DNA of 34,780 nucleotides, taken from a virus. This document shows positions 7,631 to 14,447 of this stretch, piece by piece (positions within the stretch are counted from its first letter, which is position 1; each line of letters starts with the position of its first letter). Made by a program: the position numbers and the translations under genes. The stretch spans positions 1 to 34,780 of the IMG/VR virus record IMGVR_UViG_3300021368_000930, one strand, 5' to 3'. A model generated the notes under the pieces. The model saw only the letters and a program-made list of their open reading frames with translations, was not told the DNA's origin and searched no databases.

Positions 7631-8255
7631 TTTCCCTGGGTTTGGTGGTGCTCTCTATCCACTATTCTCTCAACCATTATATGTTGCTGGTGATACGTTG
7701 ACTGATGCGATGGTTGACTATGTGACCAACCTGACGTTCTATCATGATCCCATGAAGAACAACGGACAGAATACTGATGAGCAGATGTTAATCGATGGAT
7801 GCCCTGAGATGAAGGCATTGATTGAGAAACATCTGAATTTTTATGTGTATACTATTCTCAAGATTGATAGGAAATATAGACTACAACATCACTGCTCATG
7901 GGCAACTAAGCATTTAACAGGAGATAAAGCACATAAGCATTCACATTGTAACAGTGTGTTCTCTGGTATCTTATACATAAAGACAACGCCTGCATGTGGA
8001 AAGATTGCTTTCCATAATGATGGTTATAGACCAACGTATATCACACCTACGTTGCAACCTGATCTTACAGAACATAACATCTATAACTCAACTGAGTGGA
8101 CCATAACACCACAAGACGGGATGATCGTGTTGTTCCCATCAACACTAGAACATTCAGTCGATGTTAATATGGATCTCGAAGACAGATATAGTGTTGCGTT
8201 TAACTATTGGTTACACGGTAGTTACGGATCCAACACCAATAGGTTGACTGTATGA
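7623..8255 (+). CDS. Putative 2OG-Fe(II) oxygenase, H-x-H type (tandem paralogue)
   Basis: I start it at ATG 7623, giving 210 residues that begin MSDFPGFGGALYPLFSQPLYV and overlap the upstream stop by 8 bases; a frame start at 7611 is also possible. The core has H106 and H108 in HKHSHCNSVFSGILYI, H177 in FPSTLEHSVD and R188 in EDRYSVAFN. The CSWATKH stretch parallels CSWVNKH in the upstream copy, so they are tandem duplicates. It overlaps the next small gene by 4 bases. A 2OG/Fe(II) hydroxylase role is supported by fold motifs; the substrate is unknown. Confidence 0.82.
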   Translation: MSDFPGFGGALYPLFSQPLYVAGDTLTDAMVDYVTNLTFYHDPMKNNGQNTDEQMLIDGCPEMKALIEKHLNFYVYTILKIDRKYRLQHHCSWATKHLTGDKAHKHSHCNSVFSGILYIKTTPACGKIAFHNDGYRPTYITPTLQPDLTEHNIYNSTEWTITPQDGMIVLFPSTLEHSVDVNMDLEDRYSVAFNYWLHGSYGSNTNRLTV

Positions 8256-8578
8256 GCACACCTCTGTATATTAGTAACGGTCCCGCGATCGAGTGGAGAA
8301 ACATTATGAAGCATTTGCAAGTCGGTGCACATGCCCGATTTGATCAAATCGACGGACACATTGAATTTGTGTGTGACGAATATGTCACCATATGTGTGTC
8401 CACTAAACCAAACCCCCCAGGGTCAAGGCAACCATTTAATAAATGTTGCATTTTGGTTTATCAATCTGATTGGGGAGATATTGAAGTCGAACCCATCAAA
8501 CAATATGGCAAATCATACAGTGGCACAACCAATGACCACCCAGGCAATGAAATGCTACCATCTATAGAAGAACGATGA
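8252..8578 (+). CDS. Hypothetical protein, 108 aa
   Basis: It overlaps the oxygenase upstream and a 35-codon gene downstream, both as ATGA. The protein has no recognised domain. It starts MSTPLYISNGPAIEW and contains alternating beta-like stretches (HIEFVCDEYVTICVS and KCCILVYQSDWGDIEVE). A second frame at 8325-8567 in another phase is a shadow. Function unknown. Confidence 0.7.
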   Translation: MSTPLYISNGPAIEWRNIMKHLQVGAHARFDQIDGHIEFVCDEYVTICVSTKPNPPGSRQPFNKCCILVYQSDWGDIEVEPIKQYGKSYSGTTNDHPGNEMLPSIEER

Positions 8579-8682
8579 ACGAACCCGATGACATCGAGAC
8601 CACTGAAGTGGAATGTGACGTGGACACGTCAGAAGAAGAAAGGTACATCGAAATGTACCGTAACCATGATGAGGGATGTTGA
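8575..8682 (+). CDS. Very small acidic protein, 35 aa
   Basis: A 35-residue frame, MNEPDDIETTEVECD..., linked by ATGA overlaps at both ends (8575 and 8682). It is strongly acidic. The double overlap is the only support apart from composition; no family is recognised. Very small acidic proteins in phages are sometimes inhibitors or DNA mimics, but nothing here shows that. Confidence 0.5.
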   Translation: MNEPDDIETTEVECDVDTSEEERYIEMYRNHDEGC

Positions 8683-8768
8683 TGCTCTCTTCAATATTCA
8701 TTCTATTCTTTATCACATTGCTCACCGTCACTATGGAGATGACATGGGGTGTCAAACGATCTAAGTAA
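8682..8768 (+). CDS. Single-pass membrane peptide, 28 aa
   Basis: The frame MLSSIFILFFITLLTVTMEM...KRSK has a hydrophobic stretch of about 16 residues followed by a basic end, fitting a single transmembrane helix with a positive cytoplasmic tail. It overlaps the upstream gene by one base (TGATG) and the downstream GTG gene by 20 bases. Small membrane peptides are frequent in T4-like phages; the function is unknown. Confidence 0.5.
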   Translation: MLSSIFILFFITLLTVTMEMTWGVKRSK

Positions 8769-8955
8769 ATGGACACATGGTGGACTAGAACGTTCACCTG
8801 TAAATATACTCAGATTAATATCTGAGTTGGAAGGATGTTATCAACTGACAAAGTATATGGCATTTGATGATGACAATGCAATCATCGATGAGATGAAACA
8901 ACGTTACTACAAACTTTACTTCTCAACTAAAAGAAATGCAACTAACTCTGGATGA
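8749..8955 (+). CDS. Hypothetical protein, 68 aa, GTG start
   Basis: The start is GTG at 8749, inside the membrane-peptide gene; no in-frame ATG exists before residue 37. Residues 15-60 look helical (LISELEGCYQLTKYMAF, MKQRYYKLYF). It overlaps the next gene by 20 bases. Family not recognised. Confidence 0.6.
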   Translation: MSNDLSKWTHGGLERSPVNILRLISELEGCYQLTKYMAFDDDNAIIDEMKQRYYKLYFSTKRNATNSG

Positions 8956-9094
8956 ACTGAGATACCTAAAGACCGTTCTAAATGGTTGTAGTGGGTGGAC
9001 TATTGCAAGAGCAGAACTAATAGATTTACCATCATTTAATCATCAACAATTAGAACAGAAGGTTGAGGATCAGATCCGACGCCTGACCCTGTGA
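8936..9094 (+). CDS. Small hypothetical protein, 52 aa
   Basis: The frame begins MQLTLDELRYLKTVLNGC and ends RRLTL, and is the last gene before the terminator at 9108-9136. It looks fully helical; LTLDELRYLKTVL could be the start of a small helix-turn-helix, but too little is present to claim one. Confidence 0.6.
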   Translation: MQLTLDELRYLKTVLNGCSGWTIARAELIDLPSFNHQQLEQKVEDQIRRLTL

Positions 9095-9107
9095 CAGTCA
9101 GCACACT

Positions 9108-9136
9108 GACCCTATGCTTGCCGCATGGGGTCTTTT
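9108..9136 (+). terminator. Rho-independent terminator
   Basis: GACCCTATGC (9108-9117) pairs over 10 bp, with one G-T wobble, with GCATGGGGTC (9123-9132) across the loop TTGCC, followed by TTTT at 9133-9136. It ends the operon of the island. The upstream bases GTCAG/CTGAC (9097-9110) form another short inverted repeat that would compete with it. Confidence 0.75.
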
Positions 9137-9146
9137 CGTGTATAAT
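9118..9146 (+). promoter_or_regulatory. Promoter TTGCCG-N17-TATAAT overlapping the terminator
   Basis: TTGCCG (9118-9123) lies in the terminator loop and the first base of its 3' arm, and the perfect -10 TATAAT is at 9141-9146 with a 17-base spacer. It would drive the helicase. The overlap means that transcription from upstream and initiation here use the same 30 bases. Confidence 0.65.
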
Positions 9147-9166
9147 TGGTTCAACGACACGAACCA

Positions 9167-10408
9167 ATGACTCTGACTCTACGCCCGCATCAGCAACGCG
9201 CTCTAACCGCCATGTCTGCTGCTGACCTCGGTCAGATCATCGTGCCTACTGGTGGTGGTAAGACTTTTATCATGATTCAGGATGCTCTCCGTGCCCTCTC
9301 CAGTGGTCCTAAGACCATTGTTGTAGTTGCACCTCGCATTCTGTTGGCAAACCAACTTTGTGATGAGTTCATGCAGCAGATCTCTGCTACGTGGACACAT
9401 GTTGCTCACTGTCACAGCGGTGAGACACACTATTTCAGCAGCACCAAGTCTGACAAGATCGAGTGTTTTGTCAAGACTGCTCGCGCTGCTGGTGAGTCTG
9501 CCATTGTGTTTACTACCTACCATAGTCTCGGTCGTGTTGTTGATGCTGGCGTTGACATCGATGTAGCATACTTTGATGAAGCACACAACAGTGTTGCTAA
9601 GTCTTTCTTTGTCAATACATGGGCAACTTCACAACTTGCTCAACGTTGTTACTTCTTCACTGCTACACCTCGTGTGTCTCGTCGTCATAACCGTGGCATG
9701 AACAATGCTGAGGTTTATGGTCCTATCATTGAGAATGTTCCTGCCCCCGAACTTATCAACAATGGTAGTATTATTCCACCCCAGATTGTCCCCTTTGTCA
9801 CTGGTGCTGAGCGTGTGAAGACTAACGCACACACTGTTGATGCTAACACCGTCCAAGATATTATCGACAACCTCGATAAGTCTGATGCTGCCAAGGTGTT
9901 GGTTGCTGTGCCGTCTTCACGCCTGCTCGGTCGTATGCTCGGTGAGACCGATTTGCTACAACAGTTGCGTGATCGTGGTTATCACGTTCTTCATGTTACC
10001 AGTAAGTTCGGTGCTTATGTTGACAAGACTAAAGTCAATCGTGAGCAATTCTTCACTACTCTCACCGAGTGGGGTGCAGATCCAGATCGTAAATTTGTTA
10101 TCTTTCACTATTCTATTCTGAGTGAAGGTATCAACGTCCCTGGTCTCACCCACTGCATTCTGTTGCGTAATCTCAACACTGTTGAGATGGCACAAACTAT
10201 CGGTCGTGTCATTCGTCTAGATAAGGATGACGCCGCCGATATTCGCAGCGGTAATATCACTGCTGGCAAGTTTGAGATGTATCGCAAACCTTGTGGTTAT
10301 GTGACCATCCCAGTGCATCAAACATATGGTGCACACATCACAAAACGTCTTCAGAACGTTGTTGATGCTATCTTTGTCAAAGGTGTTCCCCCTCTTTCGC
10401 TCGTTTAA
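9167..10408 (+). CDS. SF2 DEAH-box helicase, ResIII type
   Basis: I choose ATG 9167 (413 residues); a TTG at 9146 in the same frame lies on the -10 box and is unlikely. Motifs in order: Walker A VPTGGGKT (residues 26-33), DEAH (137-140), TATP (165-168), and motif VI QTIGRVIR (343-350). The N-terminal LRPHQQRAL is the Q-like motif of ResIII/UvsW-type SF2 enzymes. SF2 helicases of this type in T4-like phages act in recombination, origin processing or branch migration (UvsW), but this one is short and lacks obvious extra domains, so I do not call it uvsW. It has a promoter of its own and codon use richer in GCT/CGT than the small genes around it, in line with stronger expression. Confidence 0.88.
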   Translation: MTLTLRPHQQRALTAMSAADLGQIIVPTGGGKTFIMIQDALRALSSGPKTIVVVAPRILLANQLCDEFMQQISATWTHVAHCHSGETHYFSSTKSDKIECFVKTARAAGESAIVFTTYHSLGRVVDAGVDIDVAYFDEAHNSVAKSFFVNTWATSQLAQRCYFFTATPRVSRRHNRGMNNAEVYGPIIENVPAPELINNGSIIPPQIVPFVTGAERVKTNAHTVDANTVQDIIDNLDKSDAAKVLVAVPSSRLLGRMLGETDLLQQLRDRGYHVLHVTSKFGAYVDKTKVNREQFFTTLTEWGADPDRKFVIFHYSILSEGINVPGLTHCILLRNLNTVEMAQTIGRVIRLDKDDAADIRSGNITAGKFEMYRKPCGYVTIPVHQTYGAHITKRLQNVVDAIFVKGVPPLSLV

Positions 10409-10412
10409 TCTT

Positions 10413-10973
10413 ATGATGTATGATCACCCACCCGCACCCGTGTATGTGTGTGATGACTGCAACCCAGCAGAAGTAAGGACACTTGAGTTCTTACAAGAAC
10501 GTGGGATCACTGATGCTAACGCACTATCAGTGATTCTAGGTAATATTAAACAAGAGTCAAACTTCCAACCAACAGTATGCGAAGGCGGTGCAATCACACG
10601 CTACGTTAACTGTAATAAGGGTGGATTTGGTCTTATTCAATGGACCACACAGTCAAGGTATGCTGGTCTCCTGCATTTTTGTGCAAGAAATGGATGTGAC
10701 ATTAACACTCTTGACGGTCAACTGAGATATATGTGGAATGAAAATCAATTCCAATCACAGTTGCCTAATTTCATTAGACCACGGCAATCTATTGAACAAT
10801 ACATGAAGTTTGCTTATCCGTGGTTAGGTTGGGGCATTCATGGTAACCGCACACTGTATGCATACGACTATCGTTCAAAACTGAGACTAGAATACAATGT
10901 TAATTCTGGACAATCTAATTCCACAATGGATGGTGAGCAAAGTGGCATCAGAACTGCCACTTATTCCTGTTAG
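10413..10973 (+). CDS. Phage tail lysozyme-like muralytic protein
   Basis: ATG 10413, just after the helicase stop, gives 186 residues. Residues 30-80 match the Phage_lysozyme2 (tail lysozyme) pattern: GITDANALSVILGNIKQES with E48 as the likely catalytic acid, then GGFGLIQWTTQSRY (about 70-83). A bacterial-type lytic enzyme of this family cleaves peptidoglycan at the tail tip during entry; here it sits away from the baseplate block, so a role in lysis is also possible. There is no signal peptide. The C-terminal 25 residues share 77 bases with the next gene in another phase, an unusually long overlap. Confidence 0.82.
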   Translation: MMYDHPPAPVYVCDDCNPAEVRTLEFLQERGITDANALSVILGNIKQESNFQPTVCEGGAITRYVNCNKGGFGLIQWTTQSRYAGLLHFCARNGCDINTLDGQLRYMWNENQFQSQLPNFIRPRQSIEQYMKFAYPWLGWGIHGNRTLYAYDYRSKLRLEYNVNSGQSNSTMDGEQSGIRTATYSC

Positions 10974-11475
10974 TTATACCAACTCACCATACGGACAGTA
11001 TCACATCAGTCGATTCTTTGGTCAGTTGTTGATCAAGGAGGAGCAATGGGTTGCCCCTATTGCTCCACACTGGTTTGTTGACTATTTGCACATGCTGGTA
11101 TGTAATGAGACCTTGGTTGATTATAATATTGATCACCTAGATCGATGCCTGCTTAATTGTCAGACACCAAATCAGCATGCTCAAATGCACACAGATGCCT
11201 GTTTGCCCGATGATGCTCCCTATGGCGTCTCTAATCGCCTGTCAGGGATCTATCAGGTCGATGGGGATGGTGACACTGTTTTCTATCGTGATGACACGTC
11301 AGAGTGGCACAGAGTACCATTTAAGGCAGGCAGAATGATCATCTTTGATAGTCTCATATGGCATCAAGGTGAACCGCCCAAGGATGCCCCAATTCGCTGG
11401 TCTCTGGGATATATCTGGAAGACTAACAAATCATTGAGTGAGGTGGATCCACTTAAATTGATTAAGCGCATATAG
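10897..11475 (+). CDS. 2OG-Fe(II) oxygenase, canonical H-x-D type
   Basis: The 192-residue product starts MLILDNLIPQWMVSKV, the usual opening of small 2OG oxygenases (a beta strand then 'DNxxP'), which supports ATG 10897 despite the 77-base overlap with the lysozyme gene; ATG 10930 is the alternative. H98-T-D100 in QMHTDACLPDD, H156 in SLIWHQGEPP and R167 in IRWSLGYIW form the facial triad and 2OG-binding arginine. It is thus of the same class as the gene at 6294. Substrate unknown. Confidence 0.83.
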   Translation: MLILDNLIPQWMVSKVASELPLIPVSYTNSPYGQYHISRFFGQLLIKEEQWVAPIAPHWFVDYLHMLVCNETLVDYNIDHLDRCLLNCQTPNQHAQMHTDACLPDDAPYGVSNRLSGIYQVDGDGDTVFYRDDTSEWHRVPFKAGRMIIFDSLIWHQGEPPKDAPIRWSLGYIWKTNKSLSEVDPLKLIKRI

Positions 11476-11525
11476 ACATGTTGCTTTATCTGTTATAAAA
11501 TAGTTTATTAGTATACATTGATCTT

Positions 11526-11723
11526 ATGTCCTGTTCTGAAAAACACACTAAACGCACGGATGCTTTTTACATATTTTATGAGAGTGTTCTCAAACCTGAT
11601 CATGAACTGAGACAGTATGCACACGATGAAAAGTGTTACAATGAATTAATGGAATGGAGGCAAGAGATCATTGATTACCTTAACAAGAGACGGTATGAAC
11701 TTACCAACACCAACAAACTTTGA
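11526..11723 (+). CDS. Small hypothetical protein, 65 aa
   Basis: The frame starts MSCSEKHTKRTDAF and is highly charged, Tyr rich and probably helical. It follows a 50-base A/T-rich gap (11476-11525) holding TATAAA and TATACA boxes without a clear -35. It is the first of a run of small overlapping genes and overlaps the next by 29 bases. Family not recognised. Confidence 0.65.
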   Translation: MSCSEKHTKRTDAFYIFYESVLKPDHELRQYAHDEKCYNELMEWRQEIIDYLNKRRYELTNTNKL

Positions 11724-11943
11724 AACATTCACATGCACATCAGATGCACCTTATGATCGCCATTACTATAAAGTATGGTGTAAAGATGATTCAGTAAAGA
11801 TCTTACAATCATGGGAAGAAGTGCAGACTGCATGGTGGAACTTCAAACATTTTATTTCACACATTGAGGTTATCGATGCCAAAACAACAGGCGGCGGATT
11901 CGGATCGTCACCCAAGCGGTCTAGACGTAATTCAAAACGATGA
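11695..11943 (+). CDS. Small hypothetical protein, 82 aa
   Basis: I choose ATG 11695 over a TTG 24 bases upstream. The product begins MNLPTPTNFETF, has a Trp-rich centre (SWEEVQTAWWNFKHF, about residues 42-56) and a basic tail (SSPKRSRRNSKR). It overlaps the genes on both sides (29 and 68 bases). The pattern resembles a conserved small cyanophage protein of unknown function. Confidence 0.7.
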   Translation: MNLPTPTNFETFTCTSDAPYDRHYYKVWCKDDSVKILQSWEEVQTAWWNFKHFISHIEVIDAKTTGGGFGSSPKRSRRNSKR

Positions 11944-12079
11944 TGGCACATTCACATTAGAATGGGATCAACAGGATCCACGGTGGCAAGTATTGAATGA
12001 CCTCGATGAGGATCAAATATCTGCTATCATTCAAGAACAGTTGCAACTGGACATCGATGACAATGGACCCACAACTTAA
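11876..12079 (+). CDS. Small hypothetical protein, 67 aa
   Basis: ATG 11876 gives an acidic protein with DDGTFTLEWDQQDPRWQVL in the middle and a helical LDEDQISAIIQEQLQLDID end. The strand-turn-strand DGTFTLEWD and the helix look like a genuine small folded domain, and I have a general memory of similar cyanophage proteins of unknown function. It overlaps the upstream gene by 68 bases and the downstream one by 17. Confidence 0.7.
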   Translation: MPKQQAADSDRHPSGLDVIQNDDGTFTLEWDQQDPRWQVLNDLDEDQISAIIQEQLQLDIDDNGPTT

Positions 12080-12284
12080 ATTGCATCTCGCATTGATTCA
12101 AGTAGAAAATGTTATGAGGATTATTAAAGATAATCCATATGAGCATTATATGTTCATGCGATTGAATACTGTCAAGTGGGAACTAAAAAGACAATTAAAT
12201 CAATATCCAGTGGCATACTATGATGATGTGACACTGGACAGTCCGACCACCACCAAGCACGGTGGTGACATGGATGCTCTATGA
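12063..12284 (+). CDS. Small hypothetical protein, 73 aa
   Basis: ATG 12063 starts MDPQLKLHLALIQVENV, inside the end of the upstream gene. The first 55 residues look helical and basic; the end is Thr/Asp rich. It overlaps the upstream gene by 17 bases. Family not recognised. Confidence 0.65.
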   Translation: MDPQLKLHLALIQVENVMRIIKDNPYEHYMFMRLNTVKWELKRQLNQYPVAYYDDVTLDSPTTTKHGGDMDAL

Positions 12285-12306
12285 TGCTCTCGTGATCAAA
12301 AACACA

Positions 12307-12654
12307 ATGGAAAAAAAGAAATTCACCATCCGCCAACTTGATCTGCTTAATGATGCATTGTCCTCTTATTTGTTAGAGGTTGATGGATACAGTGACACAG
12401 GCATGAAGGATGAAGTCTTTGACATTATTGAAATGGTAGGTGCATATCGTATGCACAGAATTAAACAAGACTATCAACAATCAGAAAATAAAGGATCACT
12501 GGATGATATTCCATATTCATCCATTGAAGAATACTTTGATTTCGATTTGGGTCTAGTTTATAATGAGAATGTTGAAGATGTTACAGATGATCCAAAAGAA
12601 TGGGATAAGTTTTGGTCTACTGTAGATGATGAGGATGGTCAACCCAACGTGTGA
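12307..12654 (+). CDS. Hypothetical acidic protein, 115 aa
   Basis: ATG 12307 (MEKKKFTIRQLDLLNDAL) is my choice; ATG 12274 in the same frame would add 11 residues and overlap the upstream gene by 11 bases. The N-terminal half looks helical; the C-terminal third is very acidic (NVEDVTDDPKEWDKFW). It ends the operon, and its stop is part of a GTGTGACAGT element. Family not recognised. Confidence 0.65.
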   Translation: MEKKKFTIRQLDLLNDALSSYLLEVDGYSDTGMKDEVFDIIEMVGAYRMHRIKQDYQQSENKGSLDDIPYSSIEEYFDFDLGLVYNENVEDVTDDPKEWDKFWSTVDDEDGQPNV

Positions 12655-12701
12655 CAGTTGTCAAGGTGCACATCTGCGCTAGTTTGCTCGCGCTACGTGT
12701 G

Positions 12702-12707
12702 TATAAT
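12702..12707 (+). promoter_or_regulatory. TATAAT -10 box upstream of 12733
   Basis: A perfect TATAAT lies in the 78-base gap 12655-12732, 26 bases before the GTG start. No good -35 is seen (TAGTTT at 12680-12685 with a 16-base spacer is weak). A ribosome site AAGAGG follows at 12709-12714. Confidence 0.45.
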
Positions 12708-12732
12708 AAAGAGGTAAACAAGGGAATCACCA

Positions 12733-13005
12733 GTGCAACTCACCAACTCCGTCTGTATCGTTGACTTCTTCCCCGAAGCATTTATTGCTGAGGCATGTGA
12801 AGTTAAAGGTGTTAAGACTGTTGTCAAGCGATTCATCAAGCGTGTTACTTTCGCTTGTGATTATGGTAAACCCCAGCAAACATGGTCTGTTGTTACTGCA
12901 TCGACGTTTGCTAATGAGGTTGCCGAGCGTATCGGACATGGTGCTGATGTTACTGGTTTCAACACGGATAAGTGCCCCGATTCCTATACTCCGTGCTTCT
13001 GCTAA
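12733..13005 (+). CDS. Hypothetical protein, 90 aa, GTG start
   Basis: The frame starts with GTG at 12733 after a -10 box and purine-rich AAGGGA. Residues 10-60 show alternating hydrophobic strands and a helix (FIAEACEVKGVKTVVKRF), and the end has DKCPDSYTPCFC, three Cys that might bind metal. A second frame at 12761-13012 is a shadow. Codon use is closer to the helicase gene than to its neighbours. Family not recognised. Confidence 0.65.
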   Translation: MQLTNSVCIVDFFPEAFIAEACEVKGVKTVVKRFIKRVTFACDYGKPQQTWSVVTASTFANEVAERIGHGADVTGFNTDKCPDSYTPCFC

Positions 13006-13008
13006 TTT

Positions 13009-13329
13009 ATGAAACTTCACAACTGTCCAATGGCAATTAATGAGAACATGAAACAATTCACTTGCGTATACTTTGGTGGCAAGAGTGATGGTGAGTGGTG
13101 GTCCATTGAATGTAATGGATTTGAATCTCCTGATGATGCACAGAAACATGGTAACCACATGATGTCAGTGCCAAATGTTTTTGGATTTGCTGTTATTATT
13201 CATGACGATAGTTGGTGGAATGTGAGAGATGATCTTTCAATACTTCCGCCCAGTGGTTACAGCATTTCATGTAGTGCTGACAAGTTTAGTATTAAGAAAC
13301 CAATGAGAATTGTAGAAGTTGCCAGTTGA
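13009..13329 (+). CDS. Hypothetical protein, 106 aa
   Basis: It starts 3 bases after the previous stop. The protein has no clear membrane segment; it is rich in Trp and Ser, with a VFGFAVIIHDDSWW stretch near residues 57-70. The stop lies inside the terminator hairpin at 13320-13347. Family not recognised. Confidence 0.7.
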   Translation: MKLHNCPMAINENMKQFTCVYFGGKSDGEWWSIECNGFESPDDAQKHGNHMMSVPNVFGFAVIIHDDSWWNVRDDLSILPPSGYSISCSADKFSIKKPMRIVEVAS

Positions 13330-13347
13330 TTAACTGGCACACTTTTT
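13320..13347 (+). terminator. Hairpin terminator containing the GTGTGCCAGT element
   Basis: TGCCAGTT (13320-13327) pairs perfectly with AACTGGCA (13332-13339) over a GATT loop and is followed by CACTTTTTATT. The 3' arm plus CAC is TAACTGGCACAC, the exact reverse complement of 14807-14818. Confidence 0.7.
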
Positions 13348-13348
13348 A

Positions 13349-13376
13349 TTGCATGGTTGATTCTATCCCATATAAT
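13349..13376 (+). promoter_or_regulatory. Promoter TTGCAT-N16-TATAAT with A/C-rich leader
   Basis: TTGCAT at 13349-13354 and TATAAT at 13371-13376 follow directly on the terminator. The leader AACAAACAAAC (13389-13399) runs straight into the ATG at 13400 without a GGAGG-type site; the same leader style recurs at 17401-17410. Confidence 0.55.
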
Positions 13377-13399
13377 ATTAATATAACTAACAAACAAAC

Positions 13400-13753
13400 A
13401 TGGACACTTATCAAAAACTTGTAGTTAACGCGATCGAAACTTACGGTAGTGGTGACTGGAAAAACAATGTATCAGTGCATCACAAACATGATCAAAGCAT
13501 GTTTTCAAATATCTTAATCGGATCTGAAGTTGTTGCTAAGGTAGTCTACGAAGTTGCACATGATGACATCAGCAACGAAGATTATAGAGCAATCCACATT
13601 GATAAGACCAAAAAAGCACAGGTTTCATACATTGCATTTGGTAAGGATAGCGATGCATATAGAAATGACTATCAAGTTGTAAGATATAAGAATATGTTAA
13701 AAAAGCAGGGATTCATGATAATCACTGTTGCAAACAATGCCATTCAATACTAA
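13400..13753 (+). CDS. Hypothetical protein, 117 aa
   Basis: The first gene after the promoter at 13371. It begins MDTYQKLVVNAIETYGSGDW and has a mixed alpha/beta look with a basic C-terminal part (KNMLKKQGFMIITVANN). There is no recognised motif. Its stop overlaps the next start as TAATG. Confidence 0.7.
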   Translation: MDTYQKLVVNAIETYGSGDWKNNVSVHHKHDQSMFSNILIGSEVVAKVVYEVAHDDISNEDYRAIHIDKTKKAQVSYIAFGKDSDAYRNDYQVVRYKNMLKKQGFMIITVANNAIQY

Positions 13754-13911
13754 TGATTGATTTTTTAACTATCGTTTATGAGGACTATTGCACTAAGCAT
13801 AGTTTACCTTACGTGTCCGCAGATGAGCAGGACACTGATAACATGGATCAGAAACATGTTACATGGTTAGCATCATTTATTGAGACGTGGGAACTGTGCC
13901 AGTCGGCATAG
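13753..13911 (+). CDS. Small hypothetical protein, 52 aa
   Basis: The frame MIDFLTIVYEDYCTKHSLPYVSADE... is linked to the previous gene by TAATG. It resembles a small conserved cyanophage protein that starts MIDFLT..YEDYC, of unknown function. Its last codons hold a TGTGCCAGT element (13895-13903). Confidence 0.65.
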   Translation: MIDFLTIVYEDYCTKHSLPYVSADEQDTDNMDQKHVTWLASFIETWELCQSA

Positions 13912-13924
13912 TGTCCACAATCGC

Positions 13925-13952
13925 TTGAAATCGCCCCGTTTTCCTGTATTGT
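13925..13952 (+). promoter_or_regulatory. Promoter TTGAAA-N16-TATTGT
   Basis: TTGAAA (13925-13930) and TATTGT (13947-13952), 16 bases apart, lie in the gap after 13911. Transcription would begin near 13959, which makes the ATG at 13959 an unlikely start and favours ATG 13977 after GACAAAAAAGCAAAC. Confidence 0.5.
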
Positions 13953-13976
13953 ATACATATGGACAAAAAAGCAAAC

Positions 13977-14168
13977 ATGATTCACCTCGATCCAAATTTC
14001 ATCAACGCGATCGAATCTCTTCCCGCTTTCATCATCGATGCCAATGCAGATTTAGACATGGCATATGATTGGGTCGCTGATCAGACTGGTCTCGATTCAT
14101 TCGTGCATCAACAAGATGCATGGGATATGTTCTATGATGCTTACGAAAAAACCTCTCTGTTTGACTGA
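13977..14168 (+). CDS. Small acidic hypothetical protein, 63 aa
   Basis: I start at ATG 13977 (MIHLDPNFINAIESLPAF) because the in-frame ATG at 13959 falls at the predicted transcription start. The product is acidic with Trp and Asp throughout. Family not recognised. The next gene follows 4 bases after the stop. Confidence 0.65.
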   Translation: MIHLDPNFINAIESLPAFIIDANADLDMAYDWVADQTGLDSFVHQQDAWDMFYDAYEKTSLFD

Positions 14169-14172
14169 ATCG

Positions 14173-14364
14173 ATGACTTTTCCTATTCTCTCCAAGATGA
14201 TTCACAACAAGAAAATGATCACTGACATCATCAAATCATGTGCAGAAGGTAAAGCACTGGATAGAACAGAAAAATGGCAAGTATTTTGTAATGTATGTGA
14301 CAACATGCTTGCAGAAGGTAGGATCACAAAAGCAAATCACACCCGCTGGACAACTGTATTTTAA
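14173..14364 (+). CDS. Small basic hypothetical protein, 63 aa
   Basis: The frame MTFPILSKMIHNKKMITDIIK... encodes a basic, helical protein. It starts 4 bases after the upstream stop and ends with TAATG overlapping the next gene. Family not recognised. Confidence 0.65.
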   Translation: MTFPILSKMIHNKKMITDIIKSCAEGKALDRTEKWQVFCNVCDNMLAEGRITKANHTRWTTVF

Positions 14365-14447
14365 TGTCAACAGAATTTAGTCTCGCATTAACTGGCATTC
14401 TCACTGTTGCTGGTCTCATTCTATTCTTCAAAGCAATTTACCGATGA
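14364..14447 (+). CDS. Single-pass membrane peptide, 27 aa
   Basis: The frame MSTEFSLALTGILTVAGLIL... has one hydrophobic helix and a short basic end (FKAIYR). It is joined by TAATG upstream and ATGA downstream. The next gene has a similar helix, so the two could be a related pair. Confidence 0.55.
   Translation: MSTEFSLALTGILTVAGLILFFKAIYR

Noticed and set aside
9146-9166. TTG start 21 bases upstream of the helicase ATG
   Set aside because: It begins on the last base of the -10 box, so it would not be on the transcript.
13959-13976. ATG 13959 as start of the gene at 13977
   Set aside because: It falls at the expected transcription start of the promoter 13925-13952; ATG 13977 after an A-rich leader fits better.
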